Below are positions 26,916-35,736 of a DNA stretch of 60,852 bases, piece by piece; positions within the stretch are counted from its first letter, which is position 1, and each line of letters starts with the position of its first letter. This DNA comes from Acidobacteriota bacterium (GTDB lineage: Bacteria; Acidobacteriota; Terriglobia; Terriglobales; Acidobacteriaceae): the NCBI GenBank assembly GCA_003225005.1, contig QIAN01000412.1, positions 1-60,852 of the forward strand, written 5' to 3'. Under the pieces are notes generated by a model. It searched no databases and was not told where the DNA came from. It saw nothing but the letters and a program-made list of their open reading frames with translations. The position numbers and the translations under genes were made by a program.

Positions 26916-27809
26916 TCACCGCAACCAATCTTCCAGTTCAATTCCTCGGTCGGTTTTCTGGTCACGATATTTCACGATGACTGGAGTGTAGAGCGCGAGA
27001 CCCCATTCGTCCGCTGCGCCCTTTTTCACTGTGCGCTGTTCTGCTGCGCGCGAGCTTGCCGAGCTAGAGCTCACTTCGCGAGAGCTTACTGCACGAGAGC
27101 CGGGCACGACTACGGCATTTTCGGGAACTTCGAGTGGAGTGTCGAGAGTTGCACGGTAGATTTCGCCGCGCACAAGGTCATAAAGCGGCGTGGACCGAGT
27201 CAAGATCGTCCCCGCACCGAGGACGGCGCGGGCGCGCACCAGCGTGCCTTCGTAGACTCCGCAATTGCCGCCCACCAGCACGTCATCTTCGATAATCACC
27301 GGCGCGGCGTTGATAGGTTCAAGCACGCCGCCGATTTGCGCCGCTGCGCTGAGATGAACGCGCTTGCCGATTTGCGCGCACGAACCTACCAGCGCATGCG
27401 AATCGACCAGAGTTCCTTCGTCCACATAGGCGCCCACATTGATGAACATGGGCGGCATGCCAATGACTGAAGGCGCAACGTAAGCTCCCTCGCGCACGGA
27501 GGAACCGCCCGGAACGATACGGACTTGATCGGCAGTGGTGAATTGGCGGGCTGGGAAGGTATCTTTGTCCACAAACGAAAGGCAGGCACCACTTCCCATT
27601 TCGACCAGTTCTCCGAGACGGAATCCCAGCAGAATGCCCTTCTTCACCCAGGCGTTGACGGTCCAGCGGCCCTTGAGCTTTTCGGCGGCGCGGATTTTCC
27701 CCTGGGTGAGGGCGGCGCGGAACTCGAGGAAGGTTGCCCGTGCCGACGGGTCATGCTCGACTTCTCCCAGGGCAGCGAGGCGCTCGATGGAGGATTTGAG
27801 AGAGTGCAT
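26916..27809 (-). CDS. dapD: 2,3,4,5-tetrahydropyridine-2,6-dicarboxylate N-succinyltransferase
   Basis: It transfers succinyl from succinyl-CoA to tetrahydrodipicolinate in the succinylase branch of DAP/lysine synthesis. The 297-residue protein has a helical N-terminus and a left-handed beta-helix of hexapeptide repeats (GAYVDEGTLVDSHALVGSCAQIGKRVHLSAAAQIGGVLEP, broken here as motif description only at about 135-175). The C-terminus is YTPVIVKYRDQKT. A Ser-rich insertion (about residues 240-262, SSREVSSSSASSRAAEQRT) interrupts the usual short loop before EWGL. The region immediately upstream of the ATG is filled by tandem heptamers and has no Shine-Dalgarno sequence. It is the last gene of the lysine cluster on this strand. 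Confidence 0.92.
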   Translation of the reverse strand: MHSLKSSIERLAALGEVEHDPSARATFLEFRAALTQGKIRAAEKLKGRWTVNAWVKKGILLGFRLGELVEMGSGACLSFVDKDTFPARQFTTADQVRIVPGGSSVREGAYVAPSVIGMPPMFINVGAYVDEGTLVDSHALVGSCAQIGKRVHLSAAAQIGGVLEPINAAPVIIEDDVLVGGNCGVYEGTLVRARAVLGAGTILTRSTPLYDLVRGEIYRATLDTPLEVPENAVVVPGSRAVSSREVSSSSASSRAAEQRTVKKGAADEWGLALYTPVIVKYRDQKTDRGIELEDWLR

Positions 27810-27813
27810 AGAA

Positions 27814-27841
27814 TTGTTGATTGTTGATTCTTGATTGTTGA
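27814..27841. repeat. Tandem heptamer repeat abutting the dapD start
   Basis: There are four head-to-tail 7-mers on the plus strand: TTGTTGA, TTGTTGA, TTCTTGA, TTGTTGA. The array ends 4 bases before the dapD start codon (27809 on the minus strand) and occupies the position of the ribosome binding site. Copy-number change here would alter the leader spacing. Confidence 0.6.
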
Positions 27842-27931
27842 TTTGTCAAAAGGGCGGAGGTTGGTAGTGTGCGCCCTCACCGATGGCAGTGACGATACAC
27901 GCAAGATCCTTGACTTTGCCTGAAAAACGGC

Positions 27932-27950
27932 TGCGCTCAGGATGACGCCA
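27932..27950 (-). repeat. Short remnant of dispersed intergenic repeat
   Basis: Read on the minus strand, GTCATCCTGAGCGCAGCCG repeats the core seen at 12343-12360 (GTCATTCTGAGCGCAGCGA). It lies in the dapA-dapD intergenic region. Confidence 0.4.
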
Positions 27951-27975
27951 GCCGTGATACAGAACGGAAATTCAT

Positions 27976-29106
27976 CTAAACGCATTTGCACTCGCTGCGG
28001 ATCAGCACGCCGGTCATGCCGTGCGCGGCCTCGCGCGCGGCGGCCACGGTCGCGTAGGGTCCGTGCCAGCGGGCGTGATTAACGTCGTGGCCGGCAGGAC
28101 GTCCCTTGCCGTGGCTGCACTGGCCGCAGGATGCGCGATGCAGGACGATTTTGTGCGGGCCTGCTGCCCAGTTCTCGTAAATATAGAACTCCGGGACTTG
28201 TGCCGCGGCCGCGGCAGGCTTGGCGATCAATCCAGCTTCGGCGGCCACCTTCTGGAGGCGGTTGCGAGTGTCGCGCCGCATGGGCACCAGAGGTAGCCGA
28301 TAGACTTCTTCGATGCGTCCCATCATGGCTAACACGGCTTTCACCGGCATCGGGCTCGACTCGGTGAAGTTGGCCTGCATCAGCGGCAGATATTTGCGAT
28401 GAAGACTGCGGGCGGTGGTCCAATCGTTGTTGAGCGCAGCTCGTGTCATGGCTGACATTTCGTGTGGGATTGCATTTGATGCCACGGAAATAATTCCCAC
28501 GCCGCCGAGGGAGATTACTGGAAGAGTGACAGCATCGTCGCCTGAGAACACCAAAAATCTTTCGGGCACAACGTTGATGACCTCGGCGATCTGCGTCATG
28601 CTGCCGCTGGCTTCCTTTACCCCCACGATGTTGGGGATCTCCGCCAGGCGTTCCAGCGTGCCCGGCTCGATATTTGCCCCCGTGCGGCCTGGTACGTTGT
28701 AAACGATGATGGGCTTCTCTCCTACCGCTTCGGCGATGGCTTTGAAGTGCCGATACTGGCCTTCCTGCGTGGGCTTGTTGTAGTACGGGGAAGCGGTGAG
28801 GATCGCATTCACTCCGGACCGCGCGGCAATCTCTTTCGCCTTCTCGACTGCATCGTGAGTTGAATTTGAGGTGGCGCCCGCGACGATAGGCACGCGTCCT
28901 GCCGCAATCTCTATCGTGGTGTCAATTACGTAGAGCCATTCATCGTGCGTGAGAGTAGGCGTTTCGCCGGTCGTGCCGCAGGGAACTAGAAAATCAATGC
29001 CTGATTCCACTTGCCATGCGACCAGGTTGCGCAGGGCAGTATCGTCGATGGAGCCGTCCTGACGAAAAGGGGTTACGAGCGCCGTACCACAGCCACGGAG
29101 TTGCAT
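27976..29106 (-). CDS. dapA: 4-hydroxy-tetrahydrodipicolinate synthase with C-terminal Cys-rich domain
   Basis: Residues 1 to about 295 are a full DapA: a TIM barrel condensing pyruvate with aspartate semialdehyde. It has PCGTTGETPTL, the Tyr motif YNVPGRTG and the Schiff-base Lys in VGVKEASG. A short Ala/Pro linker then leads to an extra domain (about 305-376) beginning FYIYENWAAGPHKIVLH. Four cysteines are arranged as C327-x2-C330 and C373-x-C375, with several His between. Similar small stand-alone domains (YxYENW ... CxxC ... CxC) occur in other bacteria without a known role; a metal site is likely. There is no frame disturbance, so the fusion is real in this sequence. It lies between dapB and dapD. 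Confidence 0.92.
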   Translation of the reverse strand: MQLRGCGTALVTPFRQDGSIDDTALRNLVAWQVESGIDFLVPCGTTGETPTLTHDEWLYVIDTTIEIAAGRVPIVAGATSNSTHDAVEKAKEIAARSGVNAILTASPYYNKPTQEGQYRHFKAIAEAVGEKPIIVYNVPGRTGANIEPGTLERLAEIPNIVGVKEASGSMTQIAEVINVVPERFLVFSGDDAVTLPVISLGGVGIISVASNAIPHEMSAMTRAALNNDWTTARSLHRKYLPLMQANFTESSPMPVKAVLAMMGRIEEVYRLPLVPMRRDTRNRLQKVAAEAGLIAKPAAAAAQVPEFYIYENWAAGPHKIVLHRASCGQCSHGKGRPAGHDVNHARWHGPYATVAAAREAAHGMTGVLIRSECKCV

Positions 29107-29182
29107 ACGAATAAGATAGCGCGAATAGGGATAGAGGGAAACTCAGCCCAAGGCAAGCGCAGAATCGATTTGCCAGGCGAAT

Positions 29183-29869
29183 CTACAACTCCCGCCACAT
29201 GTCTTTGAAATCGTAGAAGCCCTTTTTGCCCGCGAGCCATTCCGCCGCGCGCACCGCACCTTCCGCGAAGCCGCGGCGGGAGGTGGCGTCGTGGCAGAGA
29301 TACACATTGTCGTTGGCGGACTCGAGGACTAGCTCGTGCATGCCTATGACGTCTCCCTCGCGGAATGAAATGATTTCGATTTCTTCGTCCCGGCCACTGG
29401 CTTCGCGGATCACGCGCTGGATCGCTATTGCCGTGCCGGAGGGGGCGTCCTTCTTGTGGGCATGATGGCGCTCGAAGATTTGACCTGTGTATTCGTGCTG
29501 CAGCGCTGCGGCCGCGGTGCGGGCGATGTCAAAGAACAGATTTACTCCTAGGGAGAAATTTGCTGCGTAAACGAATCCCGTGTCGTGAAGCCTAACTAGT
29601 TCGCGAATTCGGTCCAGTTCCTGGTACCAACCGGTGGTGCCGACGACCATGTTCTTGCCCGGCTTAACGGCGGCTTCAATGTTAGCGATCACGCACTCGG
29701 GGGCGGTGAAATCGATGACAACATCTACGTCGCGAAGGGTCTCGGGAGTTAGGGCGGCGCAGGCTTCGTTCTCTTTTGCACCGGCGATCTGGATGTGATG
29801 TTTGCGTTCTCGCGCTACCTTGGCGACCAGGGTGCCCGTTTTTCCCCGTCCTAAGATAAGCAGGTTCAT
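29183..29869 (-). CDS. dapB: 4-hydroxy-tetrahydrodipicolinate reductase
   Basis: It reduces the DapA product with NAD(P)H. The 228-residue protein shows an N-terminal nucleotide-binding motif (LILGRGKTGTLVAKVA, GxGxxG-like), VVIDFTAPE, VVGTTGWY, and the DapB signature around the catalytic His-Lys: IFERHHAHKKDAPSGTA. It is shorter than E. coli DapB (273), mainly in the N-terminal domain, as in many Acidobacteriota-type enzymes. It is co-directional with dapA, 76 bases upstream of it. Confidence 0.93.
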   Translation of the reverse strand: MNLLILGRGKTGTLVAKVARERKHHIQIAGAKENEACAALTPETLRDVDVVIDFTAPECVIANIEAAVKPGKNMVVGTTGWYQELDRIRELVRLHDTGFVYAANFSLGVNLFFDIARTAAAALQHEYTGQIFERHHAHKKDAPSGTAIAIQRVIREASGRDEEIEIISFREGDVIGMHELVLESANDNVYLCHDATSRRGFAEGAVRAAEWLAGKKGFYDFKDMWREL

Positions 29870-30065
29870 GACTTCGAGAAAGTCGAATGCAAACAGCTTA
29901 CCTCAGGAGTCTGCAGTCATGCCGGAATAGGTTTGGTGTAATGACCTGATGGCGTCTGACAGCGTCGGCGTAAACAACATGCGGGCCACAATTGCAAAAA
30001 TCCTTCTCGACAACATCCTTGCTGGCACTCGTATCCCATAGCAACACATTGTTGAACCGGAGGGG

Positions 30066-30623
30066 CATGAATCAGACTCAACTCCTGGTTGTAATTGTCG
30101 TCGTCGCTGTAATCGCCGTGGCTGGAATCCTGTTTTTCGCAATGCGACAGGCGCCGCACCCAAAAATTGCGGGAGCGCTTTGGACCGGAATACGATCGGG
30201 TTGTAAAGCAGGAAGGAGATCCTCGCAAGGCAGAAGGGGTACTGGAATTTCGCGAGCAACGCAGAGAAGTTCAAAATCCGCCCACTGTCGGCCACCGCCC
30301 GATCCAGTTTTGCGGTTCGTTGGAAAGAAGTCCAAAACGGGTTTGTAGACGATCCCCGGGCAGCGGTGACCATTGTGGAGAGTCTGGTCAGCGAGGTGAT
30401 GCAGGCCCGCGGATATCCAATCGGCGAATTTGAGCAGCGCGCCGCCGATATTTCGGTGGATTATCCGGTAGTTGTGGAAAATTATCGTGCGGCACATACG
30501 ATCGCGCTGCGCCACAGTGCTGGCCAGACCAGCACGGAGGACCTGCGACAGGCGATGGTGCATTACCACAAGTTATTTCAAGAACTGCTCGATGAGCGTG
30601 AAGCGCAAAGAAATGGAGCATAA
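30066..30623 (+). CDS. Membrane-anchored small protein of unknown family, frameshifted (paralog 1)
   Basis: A GGAGG-preceded ATG starts a single TM (LLVVIVVVAVIAVAGILFF). The conserved body continues in two other frames: LRERFGPEYDRVVKQEGDPRKAEGVLEFREQ, then EKFKIRPLS...FAVRWKEVQNGFVDDPRAAV...LVSEVMQARGYPIGEFEQRAADISVDYP, and finally STEDLRQAMVHYHKLFQELL. Removing one A from the A5 run at 30162-30166 and one base near 30262-30266 restores a protein of about 185 residues. I recognise it as a widespread uncharacterised family of soil bacteria. Its C-terminal half is related to the next gene. It sits on the opposite strand inside the lysine-biosynthesis cluster. Confidence 0.65.
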
Positions 30624-30625
30624 CC

Positions 30626-31086
30626 ATGGCCATACCGTTGAGAAAAGACGAGCCCCAAGAAATCGTCGACCAGAAACTCACAACTGCCGATCTCGCCAAA
30701 GGACAGCGTGCCGCCACAGAACCGAAGGGTCCGAGACCTGTTATGGGTGAACGGATGCCGGCTGAACAAGATCTTGAGCAGGCTGCCAGAGAGCCAAAGC
30801 AGAGTGCAAGCGGAGCGCAGCGCCACTGTTCCCCAACAATGAGTTGGAAGCTTTGCGCAGTCGCTGGAAAGAAGTTCAAACTACATTCGTGGACGAGCCA
30901 CGCAAGGCCGTCGAAGAAGCCGATGGCTTGGTGGCTTCTGCGATGAAGCGGTTAGCTGAAGTGTTCGCGGAGGAACGCTCGAACCTTGAGCAGCAATGGG
31001 ATCGCGGAGACAGTGTCTCGACGGAGGATTTGCGCATCGCATTGCAGCGATACCGCACGTTCTTTCAGCGGTTGTTATCGGTTTAA
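30626..31086 (+). CDS. Small soluble protein related to the preceding gene, frameshifted (paralog 2)
   Basis: The ATG lies 2 bases after the preceding stop, implying co-translation. The N-terminus is charged and disordered (about 1-65). The conserved part, FPNNELEALRSRWKEVQTTFVDEPRKAVEEADGLVASAMKRLAEVFAEER ... STEDLRIALQRYRTFFQRLL, starts one base out of phase near 30821-30835 (one base missing). RSRWKEVQxxFVDxPRxAV and STEDLRxAxxxYxxxFxxLL match the upstream gene, so the two are tandem paralogs, one membrane-anchored and one soluble. No function is known. A structural pair is a reasonable guess. Confidence 0.62.
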
Positions 31087-31150
31087 GTTTAAGGAAGACA
31101 AAGAGAAAGGCCGGCGGACTCGCGGATCCACGCGGGTCCCGGCCATGCTG

Positions 31151-32524
31151 CTACGCGAACACTTCCGGATCCAGTTCTGCAAAAAATGTTTTGTGCAGAC
31201 GCTGAATGACATCGGGTACTTCGTCTTCTTCGATTACGAAGGTCAGGTTAATCTCGGAAGCTCCCTGCGAAATCATGCGAATCTTCTTGTCCGCCAGTTC
31301 GCGAAATACCAGCGCGGCGATTCCCGGCTTTTCCCGCAGATTCTCGCCGACCAGGCAGACGATTGCCTTGCGTCCTTCATACTTTACGTCAGCCAACTTG
31401 GACAGGTCGGCCGCGAGGGCGGGTATGGAGTGATTCGAGTCCACGGTGAGGGAGACGCTGACTTCAGAAGTGGAAACCACATCGACCGCCACCTTGTGCC
31501 GATCAAAGGCTTCAAAGATCGCGCGCAGAAAACCGTGGGCCAGCAGCATGCGGGGCGCAGCCACCTGGATGATCGTAATATGTTTCTTGGCCGCGATGGC
31601 CTTGAAGATGTTTTGTCCCTGGGGAGCGTGCGTGGTGATACGCGTTCCTTCGCAGGAAGGATTTAGAGAGTTCAAAACATATACCGGGATATTCTTCTGG
31701 ATGGCGGGCAGAACCGTTGCCGGGTGTAGTACTTTCGCGCCGAAATAAGCCAGTTCGGCAGCTTCGTCGAAGCCGATGACTTTGATGCGGCGTGCGTCGG
31801 GGCAGATTCTGGGGTCGGTGGTGAGGATGCCGTCAACGTCAGTCCAAATCTCGATACGCTCCGCGCCAAGGCCGGCTCCCACGATGGCGGCAGAAAAATC
31901 TGAACCGCCTCGGCCGATGGTCGTGGTAATGCCCGCGCGACTCGCGCCCATAAATCCTCCCATGACCGGTACTTGGCTTTCATCGAGGAGTGGTTGCACG
32001 TTGGTCTTCAAGCGTTCATTGGTTTCATCATATTGCGGAACTGCCTGCATGTAGTTGCTGTCAGTGACCAGGATGTCGCGGGAGTCCACGTGGCTGCCGT
32101 TTAAGCCGCGTGCTGAGAAAGCTGCCGCCACGATTTTGCTGGAGAGTACTTCACCGAAGGCGGCCACGTGGTCGGTGGTACGCGGCGTCAACTCACCGAC
32201 GGCTGAGATGCCGCGCAGCAATTCGTCGAGGGCCTCGAAGTCGGCTCCCAGTTCCGCATGGAATTGAGTGAAGAGCGCAGTTCCCAGCAATTCGCTGGCG
32301 GTGTTGTAGTGGCGTTCTTGAAGCGAGCGGCAGAGCTTGAGCGCGGCCTTGCGCTCTCCGGCTCCGGCGGCGCGTGCCATGGTGAGCAGTGTGTCGGTCA
32401 CCTTGGACATGGCGCTGACCACGACCACGGGTCGTTGCGTCAGTCGCCCTTGCACGATGGAAGCAACGCGGTCGATGGCCCTCGCGTCTCCGACCGAAGT
32501 GCCGCCGAACTTCATCACGATCAT
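31151..32524 (-). CDS. lysC: Aspartate kinase (monofunctional, lysine-sensitive type)
   Basis: The 457-residue protein catalyses the first step of the aspartate pathway. It begins MIVMKFGGTSVGD (nucleotide-binding KFGGTS), has GRGGSDFSAA and TDVDGILTTDPR, and carries two C-terminal ACT domains (about 310-455; VVSTSEVSVSLTVD, ISQGASEINLTFVIEE) for feedback control by lysine or threonine. Length fits class III/LysC enzymes. It follows asd on the same strand by 46 bases, so the two are probably co-transcribed. Confidence 0.95.
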   Translation of the reverse strand: MIVMKFGGTSVGDARAIDRVASIVQGRLTQRPVVVVSAMSKVTDTLLTMARAAGAGERKAALKLCRSLQERHYNTASELLGTALFTQFHAELGADFEALDELLRGISAVGELTPRTTDHVAAFGEVLSSKIVAAAFSARGLNGSHVDSRDILVTDSNYMQAVPQYDETNERLKTNVQPLLDESQVPVMGGFMGASRAGITTTIGRGGSDFSAAIVGAGLGAERIEIWTDVDGILTTDPRICPDARRIKVIGFDEAAELAYFGAKVLHPATVLPAIQKNIPVYVLNSLNPSCEGTRITTHAPQGQNIFKAIAAKKHITIIQVAAPRMLLAHGFLRAIFEAFDRHKVAVDVVSTSEVSVSLTVDSNHSIPALAADLSKLADVKYEGRKAIVCLVGENLREKPGIAALVFRELADKKIRMISQGASEINLTFVIEEDEVPDVIQRLHKTFFAELDPEVFA

Positions 32525-32570
32525 CGGCGTGACTTCCTTATGCCCTGCGGGAGCGCGTCTGGGTGTGGAT

Positions 32571-33622
32571 TCATCCCAGATATCCCTTAGCTTTTAGCAG
32601 CTCGGCGTTCAGCACTGCCGCCCCGGCTGCTCCGCGGATTGTATTGTGCGATAGGACGGTGAACTTCCAGTCGAGCACTCCGCAAGGACGGAGCCGACCC
32701 ACGGCCGTGGTCATGCCTGCGCCTAGATCGATATCGAAACGGGGTTGGGGCCGGTCGGGAGCGCCGAAATACACTACAGGATTTTTCGGGGCGCTGGGCA
32801 ATTGCAGTTCCTGAGGCTCGGCGCGAAAACTATTCCACGCAGCGATCATTTCTTCCGGCTTCGCCTTGCGCTTGAGGCGAATGGAAACCGACTCGGTGTG
32901 GCCGTCCTCGACCGCCACACGGTTGCATTGCGCGCTCATGGCGAATGTGGCCGACACAACTTTGGTTCCATTCATCTGTCAAGCAGCTTCCGCGTTTCTT
33001 CCTCCATCTTTTCTTCTTCTTTGGCGATGTAGGGAATCACGTTGCCCAAGATGTCGAGTGACGCCACTCCGGGGTAGCCCGCCCCGCTGACAGCCTGCAT
33101 AGTGACGGCCATGACGGTTTCCAGGCCGAAACGTTGCTGCAAGGGTGCCAGAGCCAGCACCAGGCCGATGGCCGAGCAGTTCGGGTTGGTTACGACGTAG
33201 CCGCCGGATTTCTTGCGCCAGGATTGCCCATCGATCAGCTTAATGTGGTCAGCGTTGACTTCCGGAATCACGAGCGGCACATCTTGCTGCATGCGCAGAG
33301 CACTGGAGTTTGAGACCACCGCGCAGCCGGCATCGGCAAAGCGAGGCTCGAGCTCGGCTGCAATACCGGCGTCCAGCGCGGCAAAGATGACCCTAGGCGC
33401 GCCGTCGGGTATCGCCGGAGAAACGCGCATCGCCGCGACAGCGGCGGGAATAGGCGTCTTCAGGCGCCAGCGTGCAGCCTCGGCATAGGACTTGCCTTCG
33501 GAACGATCCGAAGCTGCCAGCCAAGCCACCTCGAACCAGGGATGACGTTCCAGCATTTGGATGAAGCGCTGTCCCACAACTCCGGTAGCGCCCAGAATTC
33601 CTACGGGGATTTTGGTGCTCAT
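32571..33622 (-). CDS. asd: Aspartate-semialdehyde dehydrogenase, frameshifted
   Basis: It reduces aspartyl phosphate to the semialdehyde, the branch point to lysine, threonine and methionine. The N-terminal half has GILGATGVVGQRF (NADP site) and the active-site Cys segment VTNPNCSAIGL. It stops at 32972 after RKLLDR. The C-terminal half (NGTKVVSATFAMSAQCNRVAVEDGHTESVSI) opens from an ATG overlapping that TGA, one base back. Adding one G (CTTGACAG to CTTGGACAG, near 32980) gives the uninterrupted LLGQMNGT, about 350 residues. Because the enzyme is normally indispensable, sequence error is favoured. Reinitiation at the ATGA overlap producing two chains is a remote alternative. Confidence 0.9.
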
Positions 33623-33796
33623 AGGTTGCTCACAATTTCTGCATGAAGGTTAATTCGGATTCTACAACAGCGCTTAGATCTAACCGGATGTGGAGTGGGT
33701 TCTTGACCCCACTGCCGCGGAATCTCTGCGGAAGGAGAAGCCGAGATCGGCTGCAGTGACGCCTGAGAATCGCGGAAGAACTGCAGACTTCAATCT

Positions 33797-34885
33797 TTAC
33801 TTCCGGGGCACGATTTCGCTTCCGAAGGAGTACTGGTTGAGCGGGCCAAACTTTCGCTTCTCCACGTATAAGCGCCAGCGGCGGAAAACAATCCGCAAGC
33901 TGGCCATCACCGGAATGGAAAGGAAGATGCCAAGAATACCAGCGATTTCTCCTCCCGCCATTACGCCGAAAATCGCTGCCAAGGGATGGAGTTCCATACT
34001 CTTCCCCATGATGCGCGGGGAAGTCACGTAATCCTGAAGCAATCGCCACAGTCCCAGAAATACCAGGAGAACAATCCAATGCTTATAAGTCAACAACAGC
34101 GCGACGCTCATAATGATGATTGCGGCGGCCAGCGGTCCCACCACAGGGATGAATTCGAGCAGGCCGCCGGTTGTGCCCAATACCAGCGCGTAAGGCACGC
34201 GTATGGCGCCAAGAAATGCCGAGTATGCGACGAGAGTGAGTGCCGCGAGCGTCAGTTGCGCGCGAATGAAGTGAGCCAGCATCTGATTCAAATCGTTGAG
34301 CACTCCCTCCAAAAGCTCGCGCTGAGGCCGCGATTGCACCAGCGAAAGGAGTAGCTCACCAAATGCGCGGCCATCTTTAAGGAAGAATATAGACAGGATG
34401 GGTACGACAATAAAAAGCCATGCCTGCTTGGCCAAATCCGCAACGCGCAGACCAACACGCTGGGCGACTCGAGTGATCTCGCCGCTGTGATTCGTCAGAA
34501 GTTCTCTCAGGAGTTCGGTGGTCCTATAGTTCCAGCCATGCTCTTCGCCGAGTTGCTCTGCAATTTTGCCAGAACTAAGCTGCGTTAGCACATCAGGCAA
34601 AGTCTGCCCCAGCCGCGTCCCTTCGCGGCCGATTCGCGGCCCCATGGAAACGAAGAATAACACTACGAGCGATAGCAAGAGAGCATAGATGACCGCAATC
34701 GCGCGGCCGCGACCGTGCAGAAGCCGTTCCAAATACGAAACGACGGGACTCATGAGATAAGCAAAGAAAATGGCGAACAGGAATGCAATCAGAGTCTGCC
34801 GCGCTGCATACAGAAAACCGAAGCCCAGCGCAAACAACAGCACCGTCACCAGTACCCGCGCCGTGCGTGTGTCAATCACCGACAA
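33797..34885 (-). CDS. AI-2E family (PerM/YdiK) membrane protein
   Basis: The 362-residue protein has about eight hydrophobic segments and the family pattern: an N-terminal pair (VTVLLFALGFGFLYAAR, LIAFLFAIFFAYLMSPVV), a middle soluble part, then FIRAQLTLAALTLVAYSAFL, GLLEFIPVVGPLAAAIII and SPRIMGKSMELHPLAAIFGVMAGGEIAGILG. Members are proposed exporters of autoinducer-2 or other solutes, and some act as Na+/H+ antiporters. The substrate is not predictable. It is part of a long minus-strand run between a secreted protein gene and asd. Confidence 0.9.
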   Translation of the reverse strand: MSVIDTRTARVLVTVLLFALGFGFLYAARQTLIAFLFAIFFAYLMSPVVSYLERLLHGRGRAIAVIYALLLSLVVLFFVSMGPRIGREGTRLGQTLPDVLTQLSSGKIAEQLGEEHGWNYRTTELLRELLTNHSGEITRVAQRVGLRVADLAKQAWLFIVVPILSIFFLKDGRAFGELLLSLVQSRPQRELLEGVLNDLNQMLAHFIRAQLTLAALTLVAYSAFLGAIRVPYALVLGTTGGLLEFIPVVGPLAAAIIIMSVALLLTYKHWIVLLVFLGLWRLLQDYVTSPRIMGKSMELHPLAAIFGVMAGGEIAGILGIFLSIPVMASLRIVFRRWRLYVEKRKFGPLNQYSFGSEIVPRK

Positions 34886-34932
34886 AGGTTCTTTCCGAAC
34901 GATCTCAAATCGGACGCGAAGATCGATCCCCC

Positions 34933-35736
34933 CTAGTCCCGAACAACTTCCGTATTATCGGCAGGGATCGCTACTCGCATCAGCTTGAATTGATCGTGGT
35001 CATCGACCCAAAGCGCCCAGGTGAAACCTTCCCCGCTCAGATTCAAACGCAGAAGGTCCCTCTCCGCACCGCGGATGTTTACTTTTTCCTTGCCTACCAA
35101 CTCGAGCCGGACTCGCAGGGAAGAGCGATCTTGCGGCACCAAAACGCCGAATTCCACAGGTCCCTTCTGGCATTGCAAATTTCCACTCTCCGGGTGGCAG
35201 TCCGCAGCCAGGTAACGCCACAAGAGCACCTCACGATGAACGAAGAAATTATTGTCCAGGATCATGGACGTGTTGGGCATCAAGAATGGCTGTTCCGCGG
35301 GTTTGGCGGAGGTGGAAGTGGAAATTTTCTCAATTAGAAATTCGTTGCTTGGAGTGACGACCAACGAACTCACGGCCGGGATGGTTTCGTCCCACTCGTA
35401 GCGAACCAACTGCGCATCGGGCATGATCTGCAGTTCCGAGCTTTGATCGTAGTTAGCCGTGCCGCTAGCGTCTTTAAGACGCGACTTGATGATGCTGAGG
35501 CCACGCTCCTGCTGGACGCTGAAGCTCTCCGTTACTACCCGCTGTCCTTTTATGAAAACACCGAATGAACCCGAGTCCACGGTCTGCGCAGCGGGCTGTT
35601 TGGCCTTGTCTTTATCCTTGTCCTTATCCTGCTTCTGGTCCCGGGCCTGGGCCGCAAGGGCGCACACCAACACAATCGCTATCCGCCACCGGGCATCAGT
35701 GGTCCATTTCAACATGCTAATCCTAGGCAATTTCAA
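34933..35736 (-). CDS. Secreted protein of unknown function (DUF3108/DUF6134-like)
   Basis: The 267-residue protein has a short signal-like segment (about 18-31) and a low-complexity Lys/Asp tract (KDKDKDKAK, about 35-45). The rest is predicted beta-rich: GSFGVFIKGQRVVTESFSVQ, LQIMPDAQLVRYEWDE, FTWALWVDDHDQFKLMRVAIP. This resembles proteins measuring or storing hydrophobic ligands in a beta-barrel-like fold (DUF3108/6134), but the assignment is tentative. It overlaps the shikimate kinase stop by 4 bases, so the two are translationally linked. Confidence 0.6.
   Translation of the reverse strand: MKLPRISMLKWTTDARWRIAIVLVCALAAQARDQKQDKDKDKDKAKQPAAQTVDSGSFGVFIKGQRVVTESFSVQQERGLSIIKSRLKDASGTANYDQSSELQIMPDAQLVRYEWDETIPAVSSLVVTPSNEFLIEKISTSTSAKPAEQPFLMPNTSMILDNNFFVHREVLLWRYLAADCHPESGNLQCQKGPVEFGVLVPQDRSSLRVRLELVGKEKVNIRGAERDLLRLNLSGEGFTWALWVDDHDQFKLMRVAIPADNTEVVRD

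Noticed and set aside
32972..32975. ATGA overlap in asd as a genuine two-subunit split gene
   Set aside because: Adding one G restores a continuous conserved sequence, and similar one-base losses occur elsewhere in the window.
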